Below, piece by piece: positions 12,801 through 20,214 of a stretch of 64,000 bases of DNA (position 1 is its first letter; the number at the start of each line of letters is the position of its first letter). The stretch spans positions 2,418,001-2,482,000 of the forward strand of contig NC_013929.1 in assembly GCF_000091305.1 (NCBI RefSeq), in the 5' to 3' direction. This stretch comes from Streptomyces scabiei 87.22. GTDB taxonomy: Bacteria > Actinomycetota > Actinomycetes > Streptomycetales > Streptomycetaceae. The notes below the pieces were generated by a model. The model was not told the DNA's origin. It ran no database searches and saw only the letters and a program-made list of their open reading frames with translations. The position numbers were made by a program, and so were the translations under genes.

Positions 12801-13616
12801 GCCCTGCGCACACAGCTGGCCACATTCACCGACGGCCAGCGTAACGATGCTCCCCTCGCGGCGGAGGCCGCGGGGATCGGCCCCGTCCACGTCTTCCGCG
12901 CCCAGGACAGCAGCGGGCTGCCGATCCTGTTCACCCTGGACGCCGCCGACCCCGAGAACCCCCGCTGGTCCGCTCTCGCGGTCCTGGACAATACGGACGC
13001 TGTCCTGGAGACGGAGGAACACAAGCTGCGCTGGCGGTCTTGGCTGTACTGGACCAACCTGACGCAGTTCCTGTCCCTGGCCGGCGGCGACGGCGTCCAG
13101 CTGGCCACCAGCGACGCCGCCGACTTCGAAGTCGAAGTCCTCGCCGTGTGCGGCGGGGTCGGTGAACTCGAGTCGCTCAACGGCGTCACCGTTCCCGCCG
13201 CCGCCCAACCCGCCGCCCAGGAACCCGAGCCTGCTGGGGAGGCCCCAGTTGCCCCCGCCCCGGCACCGCGGGATGCGGCCTGGGACGAGGACATCCTGGA
13301 GATCCTGCGCGAGGATCCCAGCGAGGCACCCGAACTCCTGCGCCTCGCCGAAGTCCTTGCCGACCACGGCAAACACGCACCGGTCTTCGGCTACGAACTG
13401 GGCAACAGCGGCTGGCAAGCCGAGTTCGCCTGGGACACCCCCGGCATCAAGATCGCCGTGGTGACGGCCCACCACGGCACGGACGACCCCGAGGCGCAGC
13501 GACGCGACGCCGCGTACGCCGAGGCCGGCTGGACGGCGCGCACCGCCGCCGAATGGCTCGACCACCTCGACGAACTGCTCCCCCAGCTCCCCGGCACGGA
13601 AGGCACCACCCGATGA
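6894..13616 (+). CDS. Giant DEAD/DEAH helicase with DUF1998-like C-terminus (DrmA-DrmB-like fusion)
   Basis: 2240 aa from a GTG start; the start overlaps the methylase stop (GTGA) and AGGAGG lies about 10 bases upstream. Walker A is GTGSGKT near residue 103, the Walker B box is DEFH at 227-230 and motif III is SAT. The second helicase domain has a GIDIGD stretch and QQVGRAGRR near residue 1114. Several CxxC pairs (CRDCGRSG, CPACGERN, CPVCFWEQ, CPGCGY, CPRCATSQ, CTACGAAS) and a late CHRCLHRY around residue 1705 are typical of DUF1998/MrfA-type proteins. DISARM normally carries the helicase (DrmA) and the DUF1998 protein (DrmB) as two genes; here one polypeptide seems to hold both. The fusion reading is inference and needs a domain search. 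Confidence 0.8.
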   Translation: MRPTLEARGLKESLLQYLSTTYALTDEGAREALHRFLGDETSGMFRGPFLRIRTPFTVAGEEWRAHLEWQREGWTPYAHQAAAFARLTSANGHTPQPTLVTTGTGSGKTESFLYPVLDHCRREQAAGKAGIKAVFLYPMNALATDQAQRINELLTGNETELGKLSAGLYIGDRAATRYEKVYTRRSDMQLSPPDILITNYKMLDLLLQRSDDAPLWRDADIRYVVVDEFHTYDGAQGTDVAMLLRRLAAAVGAAEEDQPLGRICPVATSATLASGTDGAGMASLLEVATQVFGTEFTAESIVGEDRLSVEEFIPLTEIKMQPQPTPDELLALPDPTTGDEALLDLIEAVTGMRDLDPFVLGDNLKRHLFTRAIMHGLGGEVRTSAEVLDVMWRAGAAGWSEAVASRPEQAAEALARFVALLSYARDPESKPGEPRPFVHLEVHQWARSVTRLLRGVLPWPKAEFRWDMAGAADAGAADSHRMAPVTTATSGQSANLFLPAVYCRDCGRSGWAVFSPESDDHDVQFDTYKIRRASTGQDKIRVRNLIAASDQEAREGSGAAPMPASGRSGRGASPALQGAGGMLMVLDGARKRLRLPDPLNDYDKDTKEPRLTARDSAFVLVHFGATANTAAREDWCPACGERNAIRYLGTGAAAMAAASITRLFTGGELDKELREDKTLMFNDSVQDAAHRAGFVANRSYTFSLRALLARHLRHDAPTALNDLIANVVQATTDKDTLSAVVPPDLHGFKGVDRLLSGQGRGGDLKTWRLIGQRLAFEALMEFGFRSRNGRTLELTRTAAAQVRIEDPAAAVALVKRVHEECNRTDLTLVEQSDDRYLAFLRVFLERLRTRGAVSHKWLDKYVDEAGTTRYFIWGNRPPGMRAFPRGVAAPVFLLGQPKDRSEFDFATGRLSWYERWAGRCLDVPREVAPEFWSRLLPELAGAGLLSVRTPNDSSLRVYGLKPGNIEALLLEDEQVRHSYVRCPVCFWEQTVHPSLLDQWHDQPCPSYRCRRGRLVAGDRPEALGVHHRDRDYTQDYYRRLYRKAGPYQVVVAEHTGMLTRAQREKVEEAFKRGGGFKDPNVLSCTPTLEMGIDIGDLSAVVLAALPRRPANYAQQVGRAGRRTGNAFLLTIPDRRRRDLYFLERPKDLIAGTIVPPGCYLSAVEILRRQYLAHLLDLAAAGQLVRADGIVLRAIPNKAPALFGPSGYLIDLVELAIAQGEVLVDRFLKMFPTGISDQAKADLKAYATHGLRGRVEEAEREWRQGAQALRARLREIDEAYGELHDTDPEQARQKSELDAERRGVGKRLLDLGETSAQSALCDLGLLPNYALIDSTTTLSATLYGEEGIDPRTGKVVFTSTTAAYERPRRYALQELAPGNTFYVNGYRHEITGLEISTGGGQAWRTWRVCPGCGYVRTEDAATDRSPCPRCATSQIADDGSCLFQIVEPTTVTSRGKRDDARIRDDKDDRDRRFYTVVDAVDIPIEDIEPGSWRHAKQTFGVDYCRTAMIRRINVGPVRYDAPARDDFAGHYVRLNPFHVCTACGAASADGKPVFDYDTDALSSSAARTPQLKHHRPWCPLRRGKPGGVTQEPVLLAHQLKTEALRVLIPAATADIDAKVQSFRAALRLGVDLHFGGDPQHLDTTVSSMPDAESGERRWFLVLFDSLPGGTGYLDRLTKPDAFRETLVKAYDLLKQCPCQEEQRRACHRCLHRYAPEQFQDVVSRNAALAMLESLLFTGEGEDGWETTEVRHTGLVGLDKQVESDLEARFLAALRGWVKVTDDAALDEDGHASGHLRFTSGSDVMHWRLTAQQQLEGTRTDFTFTRVDGPAQSVKVYLEGFRFHASREHNRIATDAAQRTRLRAGGEVVFQVTWADIDLFEQRPTKSAPVWPPYPGTAQEQAKAAYEQYGGQRAHFAEAVFANPIDTLIAYLRDPDPARWARRARALVTGLVATAGTTQVAATGRRSELVAALRTQLATFTDGQRNDAPLAAEAAGIGPVHVFRAQDSSGLPILFTLDAADPENPRWSALAVLDNTDAVLETEEHKLRWRSWLYWTNLTQFLSLAGGDGVQLATSDAADFEVEVLAVCGGVGELESLNGVTVPAAAQPAAQEPEPAGEAPVAPAPAPRDAAWDEDILEILREDPSEAPELLRLAEVLADHGKHAPVFGYELGNSGWQAEFAWDTPGIKIAVVTAHHGTDDPEAQRRDAAYAEAGWTARTAAEWLDHLDELLPQLPGTEGTTR

Positions 13617-15907
13617 CCGCCCGGCTCAGCCTGTACCGCAAGGCCGAACAGGAGCTCCACAGGCTCGATCTCTCGATCAAGACCGACTTTTACGACTTCT
13701 GCCACGCCTTCCGGGACAACCCCGACCAGCAAGGGCTGGTCAAGCGGAAGCTCAAGGGTGACTCCCGGATCTACCGGGCCGAGATCAACCAGCACTACCG
13801 TGCGCTTCTGACCCGCACCGGTACCGACGCGGATGGCACCGAGGACTGGTTGATCATTGCCGTCCGACACCGCAGGGACGTCTACGAAGAGCTCCAGGTC
13901 GCCGTCAACCGTGTCACCGGCGAGATCGAGTTCGTTGACCTCGCGGTCGTCGGGGACAGTGCCCTGCGCCGCGCCGGCATCACCCTGACCCCCGCTGAAC
14001 CGGACGACACGCCCAAGCCGCCCGTCGCCGAACCGGCACAGCCCGAGGCAGCGCCCGCGCTGCTCGCCGGGTACAGCGCCGACGACCTGCGCGGGCTGGG
14101 CGTTGCGGACCAGCTCATCGACCTGGCACTCACCGTCACCGACAGCCAGGAGCTCGATCAGCTGGTCGAGGGCGCCCCTCTGCTGTCCAAGGACATCCTG
14201 TACGGGCTCGCCGCCGGCATGGGCATCGACGAGGTCCGCAAGGAAATCACCGCACCGGTCGAACTCCGCCAGGAGCCCGACCCCGACGACTTCGCAGCCG
14301 CCCTCACCCGCACCAAGGTCACCACGGTCGACGACGCGGTACAGGCCGTCATCGAGGAAGGCGACTTCCGCGCCTGGAAGGTCTTCCTCCACCCCACGCA
14401 GGAACGCATCGTCCACCGCCACTACACCGGCCCCGCCCGTGTCTCCGGCGGTCCGGGCACCGGCAAGACCATCGTCGCCTTGCACCGGGTCAAACACCTC
14501 GCCGAACAGCTGCCCCCCGGGCACAACAGGCCGATCCTGCTGACCACCTTCACCAAGAACCTCACCACGGACCTGCGGCTGCGCCTGGCTTCCCTGGTCG
14601 AGCCCGAACTCCTGGCCCGCGTCGAGATCGCCCACATCGACCAGCTCGCCTCACGCGTCCTGGGAGAGAACACCGCGCCGGGCCGCGGCAAACAGCGCGT
14701 CTACGACAATGTGGCACTCAACGAGATGCGGCAGCTGCTCGCCGAACTTGACGACCGCCGCTGGGAACCCGAGTTCCTTCTCGAAGAGTGGGAACAGGTC
14801 ATCCTCGGCCAGTCGGTACCGACCCGCTCCGCGTACTTCCAGGCCCGCCGCGCCGGCCGGGGCCGCGCCCTCACCCGCCCCGAACGCAACCACATCTGGA
14901 AGCTCATCGAACAGTTCACCGCCCGCCTCGACAAGCTCGGTGTCGAAACGTGGGGACAGGCCGCCGAACGTGCCGCCCGCTATGAGATCGAGCGCGCCGC
15001 GAAGATCCAGGCCCGCCGCGCGCACAAGGCCGAAGTCGGCGGCAAGGACCTCATCCACCGCGACGACAGCTCCGGCATGCGCTACCTCAACTACCGTTAT
15101 CGGCACATCGTTGTCGACGAGGCCCAAGATCTGCGCCCAGCGCACTGGAAAATGCTGCGCGCCATGGCCGACCCTGACCTGCCCAACGACATGTTCATCG
15201 CCGGTGACACCCACCAGCGCATCTACGACCACCAGGTCGCCCTCGGCGCCCTCGGCATCAACATCCGCGGTCGCGCTTCACGCCTGACGCTGAGCTACCG
15301 CACCACCAAGGAGATCCTCGCCGAAGCTCTGCGCGTCGTCGAAGACAAACGCGTCACCTATGACGACCTCGACGACGGCACCGACAACCTCGCCGGCTAC
15401 CGCTCCGTCCTCCACGGCCCCGCCCCCACCTTCACTCCCTTCCGCTCCTGGGACGACGAGCTCGCCGGCCTCGCCTCCACCCTCCGCGCCTGGCGAGAGG
15501 AACTGTCCACCGGCGGCAACGGCGCCTACCGCGACCCCAGCGGCCGGATCGCCGTGTGCGTCGCCGACCGCGACATGGTCAGCCAGACCATGTACTACCT
15601 GATCACCAAAGCGAACATCACCTGCGCCGAACTGACCAAGGACGGGCCCAAAGGCGACGGCGAGGTCCACGTCGGCACCATGCACCGCTTCAAGGGCCTC
15701 GAATACCAAAAGCTCGCCATCGTCGGCGCCAGCGACGGCATCATTCCGCGCACCAGCGTCATCGAGCGCTACCGCAGGGACGACCCTCCGCGCTACGAGC
15801 GCGAGCAGCGCAAGGCCCGCTCCCTGCTCTTCGTCGCCACCACCCGCGCTCGCGACGCCCTGAACATCAGCTGGCACGGCAAACCCAGCCCATACCTGCC
15901 GGTATGA
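13613..15907 (+). CDS. ParE/RelE-like domain fused to UvrD-like SF1 helicase
   Basis: 764 aa, starting inside the stop of the preceding gene (ATGA). The first 110 residues look like a ParE/RelE toxin-fold domain (compact, basic, ending RHRRDVYEEL). Residues 270-764 are a superfamily 1A helicase: Walker A GGPGTGKT at 279-286, motif II DEAQD at 502-506, LSYRTTKE, GTMHRFKGLE and the motif VI box FVATTRARDAL. A standalone helicase of this type could unwind phage DNA, and the toxin-like domain might cut RNA or act as an effector or recognition module. It is the last gene of the operon. The helicase call is firm; the toxin-fold call rests on overall look and position. Confidence 0.75.
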   Translation: MTARLSLYRKAEQELHRLDLSIKTDFYDFCHAFRDNPDQQGLVKRKLKGDSRIYRAEINQHYRALLTRTGTDADGTEDWLIIAVRHRRDVYEELQVAVNRVTGEIEFVDLAVVGDSALRRAGITLTPAEPDDTPKPPVAEPAQPEAAPALLAGYSADDLRGLGVADQLIDLALTVTDSQELDQLVEGAPLLSKDILYGLAAGMGIDEVRKEITAPVELRQEPDPDDFAAALTRTKVTTVDDAVQAVIEEGDFRAWKVFLHPTQERIVHRHYTGPARVSGGPGTGKTIVALHRVKHLAEQLPPGHNRPILLTTFTKNLTTDLRLRLASLVEPELLARVEIAHIDQLASRVLGENTAPGRGKQRVYDNVALNEMRQLLAELDDRRWEPEFLLEEWEQVILGQSVPTRSAYFQARRAGRGRALTRPERNHIWKLIEQFTARLDKLGVETWGQAAERAARYEIERAAKIQARRAHKAEVGGKDLIHRDDSSGMRYLNYRYRHIVVDEAQDLRPAHWKMLRAMADPDLPNDMFIAGDTHQRIYDHQVALGALGINIRGRASRLTLSYRTTKEILAEALRVVEDKRVTYDDLDDGTDNLAGYRSVLHGPAPTFTPFRSWDDELAGLASTLRAWREELSTGGNGAYRDPSGRIAVCVADRDMVSQTMYYLITKANITCAELTKDGPKGDGEVHVGTMHRFKGLEYQKLAIVGASDGIIPRTSVIERYRRDDPPRYEREQRKARSLLFVATTRARDALNISWHGKPSPYLPV

Positions 15908-16166
15908 CAACACAGGCCCGGACCTTCCACCCTGTCCACTGGCTGTCTCTCACGAGAGGGGGCGGATGAGAACCTCTGAACAGACGGCCAGTGCTGCTCT
16001 TCGTTCCCCAGTGAGCTGCTTGGAGCAACCGTGGCGGGACCGCACGCTTGTTGAGGTGCAAGCAGGGCCGCCCGTCAAGGGGAAGCTTCAGTCATCGTCG
16101 TCGCTACGCGATGAGTTTCTGCTCCTCGACTCCACTGGCGAACCGCAGGTCCGCCGAAGAGCGCGA

Positions 16167-16697
16167 CTACGATACCCGTATCCGGCTGTCGCCGAGGACG
16201 TCGGAGGCCGCCGCTCGGAAGCCCTTCACGGCCTGGTACAGCAGGTGCTCCCGCTCGGCAGCGAGCGCGGTGTCTGCATCCTTGCGGGAGGTGTCTTCCG
16301 CGTGGGCATCATGCACCATCCGTTGCATGACCCCGGCGAGGTCGTCGGCCGCGTGGACCACACGATAGAGCGCCTGCACCACGGAAGGCGGACCCTCGAG
16401 AATGACGAACTCGGCGGCCCGGTGGACGCCGCGAACCTGGCCTGCGAAGCGCTCCATCTTCTCGTCGACGTCCCGCAGGTCAGGCCGGTCCGCCCGCAGC
16501 GCGTCGCGCACTGCGTCCAGGGCGACATCGCGGTCGTACACCGCGCCTAGGTAGTTCGCGTAGGCGTCCCGGCGGTGCTGCCGGCGCCACTGGCCGAACT
16601 GCGACCGCGCCGCAGCGCGCCCGGTGACCATCGCTGAACCGAGGGTGGCAAGCGAGCCTACGGCAGCGCCGAGTAGCGCGGTGAGTCCAGCGTCCAT
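16167..16697 (-). CDS. Hypothetical protein with one N-terminal membrane segment
   Basis: 176 aa from the ATG at 16697; a longer frame upstream to 16772 adds 25 residues of non-hydrophobic sequence and was not chosen. Residues 5-22 (ALLGAAVGSLATLGSAM) form a likely membrane anchor with a short outside tail. They are followed by a basic RSQFGQWRRQHRR patch and then a mostly helical, charged domain. I recognise no catalytic motif. Small proteins of this layout are common and unassigned in Streptomyces. It lies between the defence operon and the nuclease-like gene, on the same strand as the latter with a gap of about 140 bases, but no functional link can be shown. Confidence 0.6.
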   Translation of the reverse strand: MDAGLTALLGAAVGSLATLGSAMVTGRAAARSQFGQWRRQHRRDAYANYLGAVYDRDVALDAVRDALRADRPDLRDVDEKMERFAGQVRGVHRAAEFVILEGPPSVVQALYRVVHAADDLAGVMQRMVHDAHAEDTSRKDADTALAAEREHLLYQAVKGFRAAASDVLGDSRIRVS

Positions 16698-16840
16698 GGC
16701 CCCATTCTGCCTATGGCAAGGCCCGAGTTGAGGCGGGCCAGAAGCGGGGCCAGGCGTAACAAGGTCACCCACGGATACACGGTGGTCGTCGTTCTTCAGG
16801 GAGCCGCATCAGGTCAGGGCGAGGCCGGCACTCTCGCTGA

Positions 16841-17896
16841 TCAGGCGCGCGACAGAGAACTCGCCTCGTACCGCAGCTGGTAGGCGCGCACTCCACTGCC
16901 GTTCATCCGGTAGATCGTGATCGCCGACAGGAACTGTTCCTTGACCTCCGTGGTGCGGCTCCGCTCCTTCTCCGCGATACCGCTGATCCACCGCTCCACG
17001 TGCTCCGGGAGCTTGAAGGCCAGCTCGTATGCCCCCTCGGCGGCCACCGGCGCAAGGGTCCACTCTGCCGCCGCTCCGTGCCCCCGCCGCCTGATCCGCA
17101 CCGCATGATCCGGCATCGTCTCCGCGTAGGCCAGGAAGCCTTTGTGGTCATCAGCCGCAAGGGGAAGGATGAACGGTGCCGACGGGAACCCGAGCAATAG
17201 CTCTGCATCGCTGTGCTGCTGGAGCACCGCGACGAACTGCGCGATCGCCGCGTCGGCGGCATGCTTGAACTTGCCCCCGCCCAGGGACACCGAAGGCAGC
17301 AGGTTCGTCGGAGACGTCTTCAGCGCTTTCCGTAGCTCCGTGCGCAACCACGACAGGGGGAAGGGCTCGCCTTCGGGCCAGTACTGCTCCTGTGCCTGAA
17401 ACAGAGACCATGCCGTGCTCCCGATGATCCCGAGCAACCATGAGAAGGACGCCCCAGAGAGGTCGACAAGCGAAATCTGATGCGCCAGTGCGTACTTCTG
17501 GGCTTCCGACGTGAAGCCGTTCGCAGAGAACAGGGCGTACGAATACTGATAACGCTGCCTGGGCCTCGTGCCAGCGTGCGTCATGAAATTCTCGTTCACG
17601 TCGTGCAGCACGCCATGCCCATTGCGGACAACCTCCAGTCCGCAAGAGGTCTGGTAGAACTTGGCCTCAAGGAACAGGCGAACCGGCATCGAGAACGCGG
17701 GAGTGAAGGCGAACTCTCCCAGCACATCAACCTGGTGGAGGGCTCCCCTCCCACGCACCCGCAGCGTGTCTCCGGTCGACACCAGCTCCACCGGATCCTG
17801 ATCTTCATGAACCAGCAGGCGGTACCCGCTGAAGCGCAGCAGCCAAGCCAGTGACTCCTCCAGTAGATAGCCCCGCAACGCGGAATCCTTGGCCAC
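16841..17896 (-). CDS. PD-(D/E)XK nuclease-like protein of unknown role
   Basis: 351 aa. The GTG at 17896 was preferred because AGGGAGGGG lies about 10 bases upstream; an ATG at 17929 would add 11 residues. The N-terminal third reads like a restriction-endonuclease-like fold: an acidic helix (YLLEESLAWLL), then Asp57 in HQVDVLGE, then Glu77-Ala-Lys79 in LFLEAKFY, which is the spacing of a PD-(D/E)XK core. The remainder has no motif I know. It could be a Mrr-like or NERD-like nuclease acting on foreign DNA, consistent with its place beside the defence operon. A GTGATATCAC palindrome lies about 240 bases upstream in the same orientation as at the XRE operons. No toxin partner or methylase is paired with it. 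Confidence 0.6.
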   Translation of the reverse strand: MAKDSALRGYLLEESLAWLLRFSGYRLLVHEDQDPVELVSTGDTLRVRGRGALHQVDVLGEFAFTPAFSMPVRLFLEAKFYQTSCGLEVVRNGHGVLHDVNENFMTHAGTRPRQRYQYSYALFSANGFTSEAQKYALAHQISLVDLSGASFSWLLGIIGSTAWSLFQAQEQYWPEGEPFPLSWLRTELRKALKTSPTNLLPSVSLGGGKFKHAADAAIAQFVAVLQQHSDAELLLGFPSAPFILPLAADDHKGFLAYAETMPDHAVRIRRRGHGAAAEWTLAPVAAEGAYELAFKLPEHVERWISGIAEKERSRTTEVKEQFLSAITIYRMNGSGVRAYQLRYEASSLSRA

Positions 17897-18134
17897 TACC
17901 CCGCCCCTCCCTGTGAACCGCCATGTCACGCCGCCTCGATCTTCTCATCCGTCCGAGGTGGCTGGTCGCCCGGTCAATCTTCTGTTCGCCTCGCATGGCA
18001 GGCAGGCTGCCCGACACCAGCGAAGTCGCGGCAGTGCGACTGTTGCACAGGAGCGCGCGATCGACGAGTGAGCGAAGGGTTCGACACTGGGCTCTGAGTG
18101 CGTGGCCAGCTCAGATTCGAATGACATTGCGGCG

Positions 18135-18144
18135 GTGATATCAC
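18135..18144 (-). promoter_or_regulatory. Candidate operator, perfect palindrome GTGATATCAC
   Basis: A perfect 10-base palindrome followed on the plus strand by CCTAGAGAT. The G at the fifth position after the palindrome is shared with four other sites in this window. It is the weakest of the four perfect sites in its flanks, because the partner ATCAC box is ATTGC here. It lies about 240 bases upstream of the nuclease-like gene and about 180 bases upstream of the divergent ATPase gene. Confidence 0.45.
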
Positions 18145-18321
18145 CCTAGAGATAGGACGTCAGACCGCCTCTAGTCCATGGTGGTCGTCCGCCATCTGCT
18201 GGGCTGCTGACGGTTTCGTTGGGTTACTTGCGGACGCACCCAGTGAAGTCGGCGAGCGATCCATTCACTTCTCGGAGATCGCGCTAACGCCATAGCTCCT
18301 GCCCTGCGAGAGGTCACAGCC

Positions 18322-18831
18322 ATGCCGCGCCCGTTCGGAGATTCGCCCTACGCGTTCACTGTCCCGCCGTCGGTCGAGGCGGTGCCAGCCGCACGCGACC
18401 GCGTCGTCCACCGTGCGCAGCGACTCGGGCTGATCCTGGATGAAGAGCTGACCAACGACTTGCGGTTGCTCACAGGGGAAGTAGTCGCAAACTCGGTCAC
18501 GCACACACAGGCCGCGTGCGTGGTATCCGTCCAGTGGACCGGAGAGCGGCTGCGCGTGGAAGTCACCGACGTTGACCACAACTTGGTGCGTCCCTCCCAA
18601 GCCGAGGCGATGGACGAAAGCGGGCGGGGTCTCTTCCTCGTTGACGCATTGGCAACCGAGTGGGGATCACAGCCGTGTACGGCGGGGAAGAAAACGTGGT
18701 TCGAATTGGCAGTCCCCCCTTCTTCAGAGGGCACAACATCCGTAACCGCCTCACAACATGTTGATGCCGCTTCAGAGGAATCCGTGCCCGTGACCTGTGC
18801 ACCTGCGCGAATCGAGCATCAAGCGGCCTGA
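18322..18831 (+). CDS. RsbW-like ATP-binding protein (GHKL anti-sigma-type)
   Basis: 169 aa from an ATG with GAGAGG about 9 bases upstream. It has the short histidine-kinase-like ATPase fold of RsbW/SpoIIAB proteins without a phospho-acceptor domain. The N-box is LTGEVVANSVTH (Glu and Asn that bind Mg-ATP) and the G1/G2 region is DESGRGLFLVDALATEWG. In Streptomyces hundreds of such ATPases exist, some acting as anti-sigma factors and some paired with regulators. No sigma factor or STAS partner lies next to it; the closest regulator is the convergent Zn-ribbon XRE gene. The family is clear, the target is not. Confidence 0.85.
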   Translation: MPRPFGDSPYAFTVPPSVEAVPAARDRVVHRAQRLGLILDEELTNDLRLLTGEVVANSVTHTQAACVVSVQWTGERLRVEVTDVDHNLVRPSQAEAMDESGRGLFLVDALATEWGSQPCTAGKKTWFELAVPPSSEGTTSVTASQHVDAASEESVPVTCAPARIEHQAA

Positions 18832-19494
18832 ACTGTCCCGCCCTGCGACGACGGAGACAAATAGCCCGGGTTCACGCGTGCGGAGAGAGCTGCCAGCAGC
18901 TGGGAAGGAGCCTCGCGCTCCGGGGTGTGGAGACCCTGTCGAGTGCATGAAGGAATGGCCCGTTGGCCCAATGCCCGCCGACTGGCCCCCTTACCGGCCG
19001 CGAATGAGGCTGCCGCCGTTAAGTGGCGGTGAAGGCGTGGTGGAACCGCAAATACCCTTCTCGCACGCACCCCAAGGGGAACGCAATGACGCCCTGAAGG
19101 ACTGCGGTGATCCACACGACGGATCGTGGATCATAGGGACCCAGGTACAAGAGATGCAGCAGTTCGGCGCCCGGCCCTTTTGGGGGATCACTGCTGATCA
19201 GGCAACTCGATACCGAGCACCAGTTCGTTGCAGCAGATGCCGTGATGATGCCTTGCCCTCCCGCTACAGAGGAGACCGAAGGAGGCTACGGCTCAGAGGG
19301 TGGCCGCAACGAGGGCCGGGCGCACGCCGTTACCGACAGTCGATCGTAGATCGCGAAGTGTCGCTTTTCGTCTGCCGCACTCTGCCATCCCACCCGTGAT
19401 CCATGAGGACAGCGCGCCAACACGCGACCGCGGCACGCGATGCGATTACGCGCCACCGCAGTCTGACGACAAGATCACGAGCTAAAGTTGAGCG
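18832..19494. other. 660-base stretch without a confident gene
   Basis: Between two convergent genes. One plus-strand frame (18946-19399, about 150 codons, beginning MKEWPVGPMPADWPP) is open, but its third-position GC is lower than in neighbouring genes and it resembles nothing I know. It may be a hypothetical gene or a relic. I see no clear terminator or repeat. Confidence 0.3.
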
Positions 19495-19935
19495 TCAGGA
19501 GACTGTCCGCAGAGGTGGGCCTGAAGCGGCAGCTACGGGGCGGAGCATCGGCCCCGTGATATCGACGGGTGCGTTCATTCCGTCCAGGAGCACGATGATC
19601 CGGTCGATGTTGGTGAGGCGTCGCTGCCCAGATTCCAGCATCGACAGGAAAGCCTGGCTCAGCCCCGTGACGAGGGCCATGTCCTCCTGACGGAGGTGAC
19701 CGTACTCTCGCACGAGTTGGCACAGCCTGCCGAAGTCCTTATGTAACAGGGCATCTCTGACGTCCTGGCGAGCCCATACCTGGGGTGGAACGGGGCGGGC
19801 AGGCTGTATGGCTGTCCCACTGCGAGCGCAGCCGGAACAGATGTCTTCCGTGTTGTACCGACTCAGGCGGCATCGACAGAGGCTGCAGAGCCGGGTGCGG
19901 CTGGTTGGCGTGGGGGTGCTTCTTGTGGCGCTCAC
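19495..19935 (-). CDS. Short Zn-ribbon + XRE helix-turn-helix regulator (copy 1 of 4)
   Basis: About 146 aa from the GTG at 19935; the frame stays open to 20100 and the true start is uncertain. The N-terminus holds a four-cysteine knuckle, CSLCRCRLSRYNTEDICSGC. An XRE helix-turn-helix follows whose recognition region reads LTGLSQAFLSMLESGQRR, then LTNIDRIIVLLDG. It ends soon after the HTH, so it lacks the TPR sensor domain of the two long paralogues at 42177 and 44491. It probably binds DNA as a dimer and may act on the GTGATATCAC sites. A hairpin at 20158-20176 separates it from the flavoprotein gene, so it likely has its own promoter. Confidence 0.8.
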   Translation of the reverse strand: MSATRSTPTPTSRTRLCSLCRCRLSRYNTEDICSGCARSGTAIQPARPVPPQVWARQDVRDALLHKDFGRLCQLVREYGHLRQEDMALVTGLSQAFLSMLESGQRRLTNIDRIIVLLDGMNAPVDITGPMLRPVAAASGPPLRTVS

Positions 19936-20157
19936 GGCGATGCACTCCGTGCCCGATGGCGTTGGGGCGGCATCAGACGAGCATCGAGCTGAGTAGTCAT
20001 TGCCACCCACAGCATCCGTGCGTGAGTTCGGGTAGCTCTTGGATGCGTCGCCGCAGGTCGTTGCGCCGGGGAGCGCCGCGCTCAATCCCTGATCGGGCAT
20101 CCGGTCCCTCCGTTAGCCGGGTGATGCCCTCAGGCTGGCGCCAGTCAGAGCGAAGGG

Positions 20158-20176
20158 CCCGGACAGACTGTCCGGG
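20158..20176 (-). terminator. Perfect hairpin CCCGGACAG-A-CTGTCCGGG
   Basis: Nine-base arms with a single-base centre, just past the stop of the flavoprotein gene and before the start of the short XRE gene, both on the minus strand. There is no clear T-run, so this is either a Streptomyces-type terminator or, given its tight centre, an operator for the XRE gene. Confidence 0.5.
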
Positions 20177-20214
20177 TCCAATTCTTCTTATTTCTAGGCG
20201 TTATTTATGGGATG

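Noticed and set aside
19554..19566. GTGATATCGAC, similar to the operator
   Set aside because: It lies inside the XRE coding sequence (codons for DIT) and lacks the second half of the palindrome.
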